From NCBI GenBank assembly GCA_027451915.1, contig DAIDHU010000568.1, forward strand, positions 1 to 6,669: 6,669 bases of DNA, in the 5' to 3' direction. This document shows positions 1-6,439 of this stretch, one piece after another. Positions within the stretch are counted from its first letter, which is position 1. Every line of letters begins with the position of its first letter. Below the pieces are notes generated by a model. It saw only the letters and a program-made list of their open reading frames with translations. It ran no database searches and was not told the origin of the DNA. The translations under genes were made by a program, and so were the position numbers. Source of the DNA: Thiomonas sp. (lineage in GTDB: Bacteria > Pseudomonadota > Gammaproteobacteria > Burkholderiales > Burkholderiaceae_C).

Positions 1-708
1 CAGGCCGATGGCCAGCAGCCCGGCGTGCACGTAGCGCGCGAAGCCCTGCGGGTGCATCCGCCGGTTGAGCCAGCGGCCGAGCACGATGGCGGGAATCGCC
101 GCCGGCAGGCAGATCAGGTAGTCGTGCGTCACCTCGGGCACCCACAGGCCGCTGAGCCGGTAGCCCAGCAGCGCCAGCAGGCTGGCCGGCAGGAAATAGC
201 CCTGCAAGGTCGCGCGAAACTGCTGCGAGCTCCAGCGCCGCATGGTGCCGTAGACCACCAGTGGCGGGCCGTTCATGCCGTAGGCGGCGCCCAGCACGCC
301 GGCGCAAAAGCCGCAGCCCAGCAGCCAGGGCAGGCGGTCGCTCGGCAGGTGGGGCGGCTTGCGGCCCAGCAGCCCGTAGGCGGCGAAGGCGATGATCAGC
401 AGGGCCAGGCCCAGCTTGACCGGAAGCTGGTAGGGGCTGGCCAGCAGCCACAGGCCGCAGGGTATGCCCGCCAGCGAGGGCAGCAGCAGCCCCAGGCTGC
501 CGCGCAGGTGCACATGGCGCCAGTCCTGCGCCACCACGCTGGCGGCGATGGTGATGGACAGCAGCACCACCAGCGGCGTGACCAGGCGCAGCGGCAGGGC
601 CAGGGCCAGCAGCGGCACCGCGAACAGGGCCTCGCCGAAGCCGAAGGTGGAGCGGATCAGGGTGGCGGCGAACACGATGCCGAGCATGTACGCGAGGGGG
701 TGGTGCAT
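1..708 (-). CDS. TauE/SafE-family membrane exporter (C-terminus cut by window edge)
   Basis: This inner-membrane protein of the TauE/SafE (former DUF81) family is read in one open frame of 236 codons to the window edge. Members export sulfite, sulfoacetate or related organosulfur anions, usually by an unproven mechanism; the substrate here cannot be told. Visible family marks are the N-terminal glycine/phenylalanine motif (STFGFGEALFAVPLL, residues 20-34) and the second-half motif YGMNGPPLVVYGTMRRWS (143-160), followed by FRATLQGYFLPASL (164-177). Hydrophobic stretches suitable for membrane helices lie around residues 8-18, 27-60, 72-90, 98-113, 127-143, 169-182 and 197-211. The usual length is about 240-260 residues, so only about 5-25 residues are missing. 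The start is the first ATG in this frame; a weak GGAG lies only four or five bases upstream and no earlier in-frame ATG follows back to the divergent dehydrogenase. A close overlapping ATG at 714 is in another frame. Family call is firm, substrate unknown. Confidence 0.88.
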   Translation of the reverse strand, partial: MHHPLAYMLGIVFAATLIRSTFGFGEALFAVPLLALALPLRLVTPLVVLLSITIAASVVAQDWRHVHLRGSLGLLLPSLAGIPCGLWLLASPYQLPVKLGLALLIIAFAAYGLLGRKPPHLPSDRLPWLLGCGFCAGVLGAAYGMNGPPLVVYGTMRRWSSQQFRATLQGYFLPASLLALLGYRLSGLWVPEVTHDYLICLPAAIPAIVLGRWLNRRMHPQGFARYVHAGLLAIGL

Positions 709-756
709 GGCTCCATTCTGCGCGAAGCCCAGGCACGCTATGTTCCGAAAAAACTC

Positions 757-763
757 CTGGAGA
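757..763 (+). promoter_or_regulatory. Ribosome binding site of the alcohol dehydrogenase gene
   Basis: CTGGAGA gives a good Shine-Dalgarno core (GGAG at 759-762) five bases before the ATG at 768. It decides the start, because the ATG at 763 is followed almost at once by an in-frame stop. The 59-base space between this gene and the divergent exporter must hold both promoters. I see only a poor candidate, a TATGTT at 739-744 without a convincing -35 hexamer. Confidence 0.6.
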
Positions 764-767
764 TGGC

Positions 768-1808
768 ATGAAAGCCGTGATGGTCGAATCCTTCGGAGCC
801 CGCCCGCGGTTGCGCACGGTGCCGGACCCCGCCCCCGAGAGCCACGGCGCGGTGATCCGCGTGATGGCCACCGGCGTGTGCCGCAGCGACTGGCATGGCT
901 GGGTGGGGCATGACCCCGACATCCGCCTGCCCCATGTGCCGGGGCACGAGTTCGCCGGCGTGGTGGAGGCCGTGGGCAGCCAGGTGCGGCGCTGGAAGGT
1001 GGGGGATCGGGTCACCATGCCCTTTGTCGCGGGCTGCGGCAGCTGCCCCGAGTGTCATTCAGGCAACCAGCAGGTCTGCGACCACCAGTTCCAGCCGGGC
1101 TTCACCCACTGGGGCTCCTTCGCCGAGTACGTGGCCGTGCACCAGGCGGACCTGAACCTGGTGCGCCTGCCCGAGGCCATGGAGTTCAGCACCGCGGCCA
1201 GCCTGGGCTGCCGCTTCGTCACCTCCTACCGCGCCGTGGTGGACCAGGGCCGGGTCTCGGCGGGGCAGTGGGTGGCCGTGCACGGCTGCGGCGGCGTGGG
1301 CCTGTCGGCGGTGATGATCGCCAGCGCCGCCGGCGCCCGCGTGGTGGCGGTGGACATCGCCGACGACAAGCTGGCGCTGGCGCGCCAGCTGGGCGCCAGC
1401 GCCACGGTCAACGCCACCGGGGTGGCCGATGTCGTGGAGGCGGTGCGCGAGATCACCGGGGGAGGCGCCCATGTGTCGCTGGACGCGCTGGGCCATGCGC
1501 TCACCTGCTTCAACTCCATCTCCTGCCTGCGCAAGCGCGGCCGGCATGTGCAGGTGGGGCTGATGCTGGGAGAGCACACGACCCCGGCCATCCCGATGAG
1601 CCGGGTCATCGCCCACGAGCTGGAAATACTGGGCAGCCACGGCATGCAGGCCCACCGCTACGACACCTTGTTCGCGATGCTGGGGCCGGACGGGATGGAC
1701 CCTTCGCGCCTGGTCGGGCGCACCGTGAGCCTGGAGCAGTCCATCGACGTGCTCACGGCCATGGACAGCTTCCCCGGCGTGGGGGTGACGGTGATCAACG
1801 CCTTCTGA
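768..1808 (+). CDS. Zinc-dependent alcohol dehydrogenase (MDR superfamily)
   Basis: This is a complete 346-residue cytoplasmic medium-chain dehydrogenase/reductase that should oxidise an alcohol (or reduce an aldehyde) with a nicotinamide cofactor. The catalytic zinc site is visible as Cys38 in GVCRSDWHGW, His60-Glu61 in PGHEFAG, and Cys148 in SLGCRF. The structural zinc lobe has all four cysteines, Cys90, Cys93, Cys96 and Cys104 (GCGSCPECHSGNQQVC). The Rossmann nucleotide loop is GCGGVG at 173-178, and the acidic Asp196 at the end of the second strand (VVAVDIADDK) favours NAD+ over NADP+. Length is typical of the bacterial family. The substrate cannot be read from the sequence. The gene stands alone between a divergent exporter and a convergent small gene, so it is probably monocistronic. 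No T-tract terminator follows on its own strand. The superfamily call is secure; substrate preference is open. Confidence 0.94.
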   Translation: MKAVMVESFGARPRLRTVPDPAPESHGAVIRVMATGVCRSDWHGWVGHDPDIRLPHVPGHEFAGVVEAVGSQVRRWKVGDRVTMPFVAGCGSCPECHSGNQQVCDHQFQPGFTHWGSFAEYVAVHQADLNLVRLPEAMEFSTAASLGCRFVTSYRAVVDQGRVSAGQWVAVHGCGGVGLSAVMIASAAGARVVAVDIADDKLALARQLGASATVNATGVADVVEAVREITGGGAHVSLDALGHALTCFNSISCLRKRGRHVQVGLMLGEHTTPAIPMSRVIAHELEILGSHGMQAHRYDTLFAMLGPDGMDPSRLVGRTVSLEQSIDVLTAMDSFPGVGVTVINAF

Positions 1809-1826
1809 GGCAGCGGCGAGTCAGCG

Positions 1827-1862
1827 AAAAAAAAGCCACCTGGCGCCAAGCGCCCGGTGGCT
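1827..1862 (-). terminator. Rho-independent terminator of the leftward SOD-like/DUF1501/DUF1800 block
   Basis: Read leftward, AGCCACC at 1862-1856 pairs with GGTGGCT at 1840-1834. One C/T-type mismatch follows, and then five more pairs (1854-1850 with 1842-1846) close on a three-base loop. Eight T's follow on this strand (A-run at 1827-1834). It lies 30 bases past the stop of the small exported protein gene. On the opposite strand the stem is not followed by T's, so it would not serve the dehydrogenase as a classical terminator. Confidence 0.88.
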
Positions 1863-1892
1863 GGCGGCGGGCGCTGCGCCCGCGCGCCCGGA

Positions 1893-2315
1893 TTACATGG
1901 ACTTCTTGATGTCGCCGCAGGCCACGTACTTCTTGATGTCCTTGGCGCTCTCGTGCACGTTGATGGCCATCGGGCTGGCCAGCAGGGTGTCGATGGACAC
2001 GGGGACCACGGTGCTGGACTTGCCGCCCTTGACCGGCACCAGGCCGAACTTGGGCTTGGGATCGAGCTTGTCGCAGGTACCCGAGTGGATGTGCGCCGGT
2101 TGCGCCACGCCGGCCGGGCCGCCTTGCAGGTGGATCTGCACCAGCGTGCCCTTGCCATGGGGCGTGAGGGTGGCGTAACCCGTCTCTCCCGAGCCGTTCT
2201 GCGCCGACAACTCGATTTTCATGCTGTGCATGTTCATGTCGGCCGCCCATACGGGAGCGTGCGCCGCCAGGCCGACACCCATCGCAAAAGCCACGGAACC
2301 AAGGAGTTTTTTCAT
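1893..2315 (-). CDS. Small exported Cu/Zn-superoxide-dismutase-like protein, function unproven
   Basis: This 140-residue protein has a clear Sec signal peptide: MKKLLG, a hydrophobic core to about residue 20, and a VWA-A cleavage site near residue 24-25. The mature part starts with a Met/His cluster, DMNMHSM (26-32). The rest looks like a short beta-sandwich with AHIHSGTC (74-81), INVHES (118-123) and YVACGDI (130-136). In Cu/Zn SOD, an HxH pair, a cysteine just after it, a later copper-ligand histidine and a C-terminal ACG cysteine form the copper site and disulfide. His75, His77, His121, Cys81 and Cys133 occupy comparable places. The segment between them is too short for the zinc loop, and I see no fourth copper ligand. 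Enzymatic activity is thus doubtful; a copper-binding or CHRD-like role is the alternative. The start has a GAGGG ribosome site at 2324-2328, eight bases ahead. It is the last gene of a leftward block and is followed by a strong terminator. Confidence 0.8.
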   Translation of the reverse strand: MKKLLGSVAFAMGVGLAAHAPVWAADMNMHSMKIELSAQNGSGETGYATLTPHGKGTLVQIHLQGGPAGVAQPAHIHSGTCDKLDPKPKFGLVPVKGGKSSTVVPVSIDTLLASPMAINVHESAKDIKKYVACGDIKKSM

Positions 2316-2437
2316 GGGATATTCCCTCGAATAGTCGAAGATACGACCAGAACGGATGGTAGAAAGGGCACTACAACCACACACTGTACGGGGTTTTCCA
2401 GCGCGCGCGGGAGCCTTCGGAAGGTTTTGGCGAGGCC
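2316..2437 (-). other. Intergenic leader between the DUF1501 gene and the SOD-like gene
   Basis: These 122 bases are less GC-rich than their surroundings, which suits a promoter region for the small downstream gene. A ribosome site (GAGGG, 2324-2328) is clear. I do not find a convincing sigma70 -35/-10 pair; TATCTT at 2343-2338 is the best -10 candidate and lacks a partner. The small imperfect hairpin CCTTCGGAAGG near 2415-2425 has no T-tract following on the leftward strand, so transcription from the DUF1501 gene may run through. Confidence 0.4.
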
Positions 2438-3649
2438 TCAGACCAGTTGCAGATCCACCGGCTGGCTGCCCGGGAACACGGCCTGCAGGCGCCGCGCATC
2501 CAGCCCCCACAGGCGGGAGAACAGGCCGCCGAGCAGCGCGCGGTCGTCGATGAGCACGGGATAGTCGCGGTTCTGGTTCAGCGTGGCGGGCGACAGCGCG
2601 AGCTGCTCGCCGGCCACGCGCCTGCCGCGCACCGCGCCGCCCAGCACCCAGTACACGCTGCCGTGCCCGTGGTCGGTGCCGCGGTTGCCGTTTTCGCGGA
2701 AGGTGCGCCCGAACTCGCTGATCACCACCACCGTGGTGTCGCGCCAGGCCGGGCCCAGGCTGCGCGCCAGCGCGGCCAGGCCCTCGCCCAGCGCGGCCAG
2801 CTTGTCGGCCAGCTGGCCATGCGCGCCATTGGTGGAGGCCTCGTACACATGGGTGTCCCAGCCTCCGACGTCGATGAAACCCAGGTCGAAGCTGTCGCGC
2901 ATCAGCGCCCCGATGCGCGTGGCCTCGGCCACGAAGCCGCGCGGCGCCACGGCGCCGCGGCTGGCCGCGCGCATCTCGGCGCTCCAGTCGGCGCTGTGCA
3001 TGTCGCGCGCCACGGTGGACTGCACGGCGAAACCCTCGCGCACCGAGGCTTCCTCGGCCGTGCCGCCCCACATGCGCTCCAGCAGGCTTTGCTGGGCCGG
3101 TGCGATGCCCGGCCGGCCCGCGCTGGCGATGGCCAGGTTGGGCACGCGCATGGGGCCGCGCAGGGACAGGGGCAGCTGCGCGCTGAAGGCCATGGGACGG
3201 GTGTTGGCGCCGAGTTGCTGCACCAGGCGGTTGAGGAATCCGTCGTCGTAGCTGTGGGTCTGCGGCCCCTGGCCGAGCTCGCTGTGGTCCTGGGTCTCGA
3301 AATGGCTGCGGCTCAGATCGCTCGTGCCGGCGAAGGGCACGAAGGCGAGCTGGCCGGCCTGCCACAGGGGCAGCATGCTGTCGCGCAGCGAGGGGTGCAG
3401 GGCCCAGTCGGCGTCCAGCGCGATGGCGGCGTCCGCGCCGCTGCCGGGGCGCGGCACCGCGATGTGGGGGCGCGACTCGTAATAGAAATCGCAGCTGTAG
3501 GGCACGAGCATGTTGGTGGCGTCGTAGGCCCCGCGCAGGAACACCAGGATGAACTTGGGGCCCCGGGCGACGGGGGCGGCCCACAGGCTGGCGGCCGGCA
3601 GGCCGAGGGCGGCGGCCGCGGCCGCCTGCAGTACTTGACGTCGTTGCAT
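2438..3649 (-). CDS. DUF1501 domain protein with Tat-type signal
   Basis: This complete 403-residue member of the DUF1501 family belongs to the alkaline-phosphatase/sulfatase-like fold; its reaction is not known. The N-terminus MQRRQVLQAAAAAALGL resembles a twin-arginine signal with an Ala-rich core and a likely cleavage near residue 25 (LWAAP), so the protein is probably exported folded to the periplasm. Family marks in order are LRGAYDATNMLVPY (38-51), SRSHFETQDHSE (113-124), FIDVGGWDTH (258-267), ISEFGRTFRENG (310-321) and GTDHGHGS (324-331). The Asp and His residues in the last three motifs are the likely metal ligands. The ATG was chosen over a TTG twelve codons upstream because AGGGAG at 3658-3663 lies eight bases before it and because it places the signal at the very N-terminus. 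It sits 61 bases behind the DUF1800 gene on the same strand, a pairing seen in many bacteria, and the two are probably co-transcribed. Confidence 0.93.
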   Translation of the reverse strand: MQRRQVLQAAAAAALGLPAASLWAAPVARGPKFILVFLRGAYDATNMLVPYSCDFYYESRPHIAVPRPGSGADAAIALDADWALHPSLRDSMLPLWQAGQLAFVPFAGTSDLSRSHFETQDHSELGQGPQTHSYDDGFLNRLVQQLGANTRPMAFSAQLPLSLRGPMRVPNLAIASAGRPGIAPAQQSLLERMWGGTAEEASVREGFAVQSTVARDMHSADWSAEMRAASRGAVAPRGFVAEATRIGALMRDSFDLGFIDVGGWDTHVYEASTNGAHGQLADKLAALGEGLAALARSLGPAWRDTTVVVISEFGRTFRENGNRGTDHGHGSVYWVLGGAVRGRRVAGEQLALSPATLNQNRDYPVLIDDRALLGGLFSRLWGLDARRLQAVFPGSQPVDLQLV

Positions 3650-3657
3650 GATCCTGG

Positions 3658-3663
3658 CTCCCT
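3658..3663 (-). promoter_or_regulatory. Ribosome binding site deciding the DUF1501 start
   Basis: Read leftward this is AGGGAG, eight bases before the ATG at 3649. It supports that ATG over the in-frame TTG at 3685, which has no comparable site. Confidence 0.7.
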
Positions 3664-3710
3664 GGGGTTGGCGGGCCGGCACCAAGGTGGCGCCCGCGCC
3701 GCGCGAATCG

Positions 3711-5441
3711 TTACTGGTTCATGAACTCGGGCGAGGCCAGCCACAGCGCGTTCCAGCGCACACGCGGGCCGGCCTGGGCCAGCGCCTGGCGCGTGGCCTG
3801 GCTCAAGCCGGGCTCGGCGGCGAGGTACACGGCGCTGTGCGCCAGGTCGGGCGCCGGGCGGCGCGGTCCCCTTCCCGGCAGGGGGTCCGCCACCGTTTCC
3901 AGCTGGGGGGACTGCGCCTGCATGCTTGCCTGCATGGTCCCGTCCATGGTTGCGTCCATGCTCGCCGGCGCCTGGCCCGGCAGGGGTCCGTCCCCGCGCA
4001 GGTAGGGCGGCTCGGCGGCGAACAGCATGGGGGCGCCGGCCCCGAATTGCTGGGCGATGCGAAAACGCGTGGTCATCGCGCCCGAGCCGTCCCAGGCGCC
4101 GGCGCCGACGGGGTAGCCGTCGGGGGTGCTGCGGCCGAACAGGGGCTCGCCCAGCGCGGCCAGCGCGCCGAGCATGGGCTGGGGATTGCGGATCAGGCGC
4201 TGCCCCGCCAGACCGGCGCGCACGGTGGAGATCACGTAGCGCATGGGGTCCTTGAACTGGGGAGCGGCCAGGCTGGCGGCGAACTGCGGGCTCAGGAACA
4301 TGGTGCGCAGCACGGCGGCGATATCGCCGTCGCTGCGCTGCCAGGTGCGCACCATGGCGGCCACCATGGCGGGGTCGGGTTGGTCGGCGACGAAATACTG
4401 CGCCAGCTCGAAACTCAGGTGCCTGGCGGTGGCCGGGTCGTCGTCCAGCAGGTCGATGACCTGGTCCATTTCATCGACCGAGTTGCCCTCCAGGGTGTGG
4501 CCCAGCACCAGCTGGGGCGAGCTGTCGTGGCGCGCGGGGTTGAACACCACCAGCCCGCGCTGCCACACGAGGTCGCGCCAGACCGGGCGCACGCGCACGG
4601 GGCGATTGATCAGGTCCACGCCCAGGCCGGTGAGCGCGTGGGCCAGGTGGGTGACGTCGGCCTGGGTGTAGCCCGAGCCCACGCCCAGGGTGTGCAGCTC
4701 CATGAGTTCGCGGGCGTAGTTCTCGTTGATGTGCCCTCGGGCGTTTTGCGCATTGTTCAGGTAGAGCAGCATCTGCGGCGAGAACATGGTGGCCCGCAGC
4801 AGGTCACGGAAATGCCCCAGCGCGTGGGGCGCGATCACCCGGCGCCGGTAGTCGGCCATCATGGGGCCGACCAGAAAACCGTGGAACACGTTGAAATGGT
4901 TCATCCAGAACCAGTCCAGGCGCTGCTGCAGCTGGTTGGGCGCGTACACGGCCAGCAGCATCTGCTGGGCCATGGCCTGGCGGGTCAGCGCGTTCATCTG
5001 CTGGTGCAGCGCCTTGAGCTGCTGCTGCGCCTGCCCGGCGTCGTCCGTGCCCCCGGAGGACTTGCGGGCCCTGCGGATCTGGCGCAGTTGCTCGACCAGC
5101 GGCGGGATGAGCTGGCGCAGCGGCGCGTTCACCGGCAGCGCGTCCAGGGTCTGCTGGAGCTGCGCGGGCAGGACCGGATGGGGGTCGGGTCGCAGCTGGG
5201 CGTCGAGCAGGCGGGTGGCTCCGTCTTGCTGGAGCTGGCGCAACTGCTCGGCGTCGGCCCCCCAGCCGATGCGGTCGAGGAAGGCCAGCGGATGGGCGCG
5301 CGCGGCCGCGTCGAGGCGCTCGGCCGCGGACGGCCCGGGTGCGGCCGCGGCGAAGCCGGCGAACAGCAGGGCCGGCAGCGCTGCCAGCCATCGCCGACGG
5401 CGGCGCGGGGATCGGAGAGTGTCGAGCCAGCCCTGTGCCAT
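3711..5441 (-). CDS. DUF1800 domain protein, exported, with a Met-rich repeat insert
   Basis: This complete 576-residue DUF1800 protein is of unknown biochemical function. The N-terminus has five consecutive arginines (13-17) before a hydrophobic stretch WLAALPALLFAGFAAAA (18-34), which makes a signal peptide likely. The family core is visible: LAFLDRIGWGA (52-62), a Gln-rich helical region (about 135-165), DWFWMNHFNVF (176-186), YLNNAQNARGHINENYARE (227-245) leading into LMELHTLGVGSGYTQADV (246-263), HLAHALTG, FLSPQF (382-387) and DGYP (441-444). A Met-rich four-residue repeat occurs at 495-510, inside a Pro/Gly-rich stretch that separates the core from the C-terminal helices. The start was chosen at an ATG with CTGGAG nine bases upstream; an ATG 26 codons earlier (5519) would give 602 residues but would bury the signal behind a Pro/Arg-rich leader. 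It is the first gene of the leftward block and should be expressed with DUF1501. Confidence 0.92.
   Translation of the reverse strand: MAQGWLDTLRSPRRRRRWLAALPALLFAGFAAAAPGPSAAERLDAAARAHPLAFLDRIGWGADAEQLRQLQQDGATRLLDAQLRPDPHPVLPAQLQQTLDALPVNAPLRQLIPPLVEQLRQIRRARKSSGGTDDAGQAQQQLKALHQQMNALTRQAMAQQMLLAVYAPNQLQQRLDWFWMNHFNVFHGFLVGPMMADYRRRVIAPHALGHFRDLLRATMFSPQMLLYLNNAQNARGHINENYARELMELHTLGVGSGYTQADVTHLAHALTGLGVDLINRPVRVRPVWRDLVWQRGLVVFNPARHDSSPQLVLGHTLEGNSVDEMDQVIDLLDDDPATARHLSFELAQYFVADQPDPAMVAAMVRTWQRSDGDIAAVLRTMFLSPQFAASLAAPQFKDPMRYVISTVRAGLAGQRLIRNPQPMLGALAALGEPLFGRSTPDGYPVGAGAWDGSGAMTTRFRIAQQFGAGAPMLFAAEPPYLRGDGPLPGQAPASMDATMDGTMQASMQAQSPQLETVADPLPGRGPRRPAPDLAHSAVYLAAEPGLSQATRQALAQAGPRVRWNALWLASPEFMNQ
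3917..3964. repeat. Four tandem 12-base units inside the DUF1800 gene
   Basis: Four direct units of 12 bases begin at 3917, 3929, 3941 and 3953. On the + strand they read CCTGCATGCTTG, CCTGCATGGTCC, CGTCCATGGTTG and CGTCCATGCTCG, so CCAT/GCAT is always at the same place. On the coding strand they give MDA-T, MDG-T, MQA-S and MQA-Q. The period is a multiple of three, so gain or loss of units would keep the frame. Confidence 0.85.
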
Positions 5442-5450
5442 GCCTGCAAG

Positions 5451-5456
5451 CTCCAG
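5451..5456 (-). promoter_or_regulatory. Ribosome binding site deciding the DUF1800 start
   Basis: Read leftward this is CTGGAG, with nine bases to the ATG at 5441. It supports the shorter protein whose signal peptide begins close to the N-terminus. Confidence 0.6.
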
Positions 5457-5643
5457 CGAGTCGGGGAAAGCCGGGGCCGAGGGCCGGCTTGAGCGAGCCC
5501 TGCCCGGGTCGGGCTGCATCCGGCTCGCGGGCCGGGCGCATTGGCGTGCATAACGTGCGCCGCGGCGGTCTCGGCGACAGGGGCAGCGCGCGAATCTGTG
5601 TCCGGATGCTTCCGGCGCGGCGGATCCCGGGGGAGGCTTGCAC

Positions 5644-5649
5644 TACATT
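5644..5649 (+). promoter_or_regulatory. Candidate -10 box just ahead of the UPF0149 start
   Basis: TACATT ends eight bases before the ATG at 5658. If used, transcription would start at or almost at the start codon and the mRNA would be leaderless. No good -35 is seen 16-18 bases upstream, so the call is tentative. Confidence 0.28.
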
Positions 5650-5657
5650 CATGCCCC

Positions 5658-6386
5658 ATGAACCGCCCTGCCCCCGACCTTCCCCTGAGCGACGCCGAGA
5701 TCGAGCAACTCGACGAGTTCCTGCTGTACGCCGGCATCGAGGACAGCATGACCCTGGACATGCTCGATGGCTATCTGCACGCGCTGGCCGTGGGCCCGAG
5801 CCAGCCGGCGCCGCGGCACTGGATGCCGAGGGTGTGGGGGGAGGACTGCACGGATATGCAGCCGCCCATCGCCGACGCCGCCCAGGCCCGGCGCATGGTA
5901 GGCCTGATCACCCGCCTGTACAACACCATCGTCGCCGGCCTGGAGCAGCCCGACGGCGCGGTCATCGCCCCGCTGTGGTCGAGTTTCGAGGACGAGGGCG
6001 TGGAGCGCGACGACGCGCAGATCTGGGCCTGCGGCTTTCTCACCGGCGTGGACCTGTGCTTCGAGGAATGGCAGCCGCTGCTGGACACGGCCGAGGGACA
6101 GGCCTGGATGCGCCCGCTGCGCCTGCTGGGCGAGGAGAACCTGGAGCCGCGCGAGCAGGCGCTGAGCGCCACGGCCGCCGCGCGCGAGCAACTCACCCTC
6201 GAGATTCCCGACGCGGTCCTGTCCATGCACGCGTACTGGCGTGCCAGTCGCGGCGACGCGCCGGAAGGCAGCGACGAAGCCGGCGACGACCCGGCGAATG
6301 CGCCTGGGAAGGCGCCCGGCAAGGCGTCCGCGGGCCGGCCCGCCCGGGGGCCCGGCCGCGCGCGCCCTGCCCCGCGGCGCCACTGA
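5658..6386 (+). CDS. UPF0149 (YecA/YgfB-like) family protein with basic tail
   Basis: This complete 242-residue cytoplasmic protein is of the UPF0149 family, whose members in enterobacteria are YgfB and YecA; no catalytic role is established. The conserved helical domain covers roughly residues 10-195. Marks include LSDAEIEQLDEFLL (10-23), MTLDMLDGYLHALAVGP (31-47), PRVWGED (57-63), DDAQIWACGFLTGVDL (118-133) and EEWQPLL (136-142). After residue 198 the protein turns into a low-complexity tail, first acidic (EGSDEAGDD) and then Gly/Ala/Pro/Arg/Lys-rich (PGKAPGKASAGRPARGPGRAR). YecA-type members often end in a cysteine-rich SEC-C zinc motif; none is present here. The only in-frame ATG that begins the conserved domain is at 5658; the purine-rich GGGAGG at 5631-5636 is 21 bases away, too far to be its ribosome site. 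The gene appears single, divergent from DUF1800. Confidence 0.86.
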   Translation: MNRPAPDLPLSDAEIEQLDEFLLYAGIEDSMTLDMLDGYLHALAVGPSQPAPRHWMPRVWGEDCTDMQPPIADAAQARRMVGLITRLYNTIVAGLEQPDGAVIAPLWSSFEDEGVERDDAQIWACGFLTGVDLCFEEWQPLLDTAEGQAWMRPLRLLGEENLEPREQALSATAAAREQLTLEIPDAVLSMHAYWRASRGDAPEGSDEAGDDPANAPGKAPGKASAGRPARGPGRARPAPRRH

Positions 6387-6439
6387 GCCGCCCCGCCAGG
6401 CACTGCAAGCTGTGCTTCCAGCAAGTCCGGGCCTGGGCA

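Larger units (their letters stand above)
5442..5657. other. Divergent intergenic region between DUF1800 and UPF0149 genes
   Basis: These 216 bases must contain the promoters of both divergent genes. The part next to DUF1800 (about 5470-5540) is extremely GC-rich with many short overlapping GCCGG/CCGGC inverted repeats, so the leader RNA could fold, but no single hairpin stands out. The part next to UPF0149 carries a TACATT (5644-5649). I find no convincing -35 hexamer for either gene and no RNA gene or other ORF with coding character. Confidence 0.4.

Noticed and set aside
25..771. A 248-codon + strand frame at the left edge
   Set aside because: It lies opposite the TauE/SafE gene, whose hydrophobic codons give a Gln/Ala/Gly-rich antisense product with no motifs.
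2410..2430. CCTTCGGAAGG hairpin after the DUF1501 stop as a terminator
   Set aside because: The stem is only four or five pairs with an almost absent loop and no T-tract follows on the leftward strand.
1893..3584. A 563-codon frame that would fuse an N-terminal extension to the SOD-like protein
   Set aside because: The upstream part is an out-of-frame reading of DUF1501 and is Arg/Ala-rich. The signal peptide and ribosome site at 2315 mark the real start.
2447..3724. A 425-codon open frame on the + strand opposite DUF1501
   Set aside because: It is antisense to the conserved DUF1501 gene with shadow composition and no recognisable domain.
3648..5492. A 614-codon open frame on the + strand opposite DUF1800
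   Set aside because: It is the antisense of a clearly conserved DUF1800 gene in a high-GC genome. The product is rich in Gly, Ala, Arg, Gln and His without family motifs, as expected of a shadow frame.
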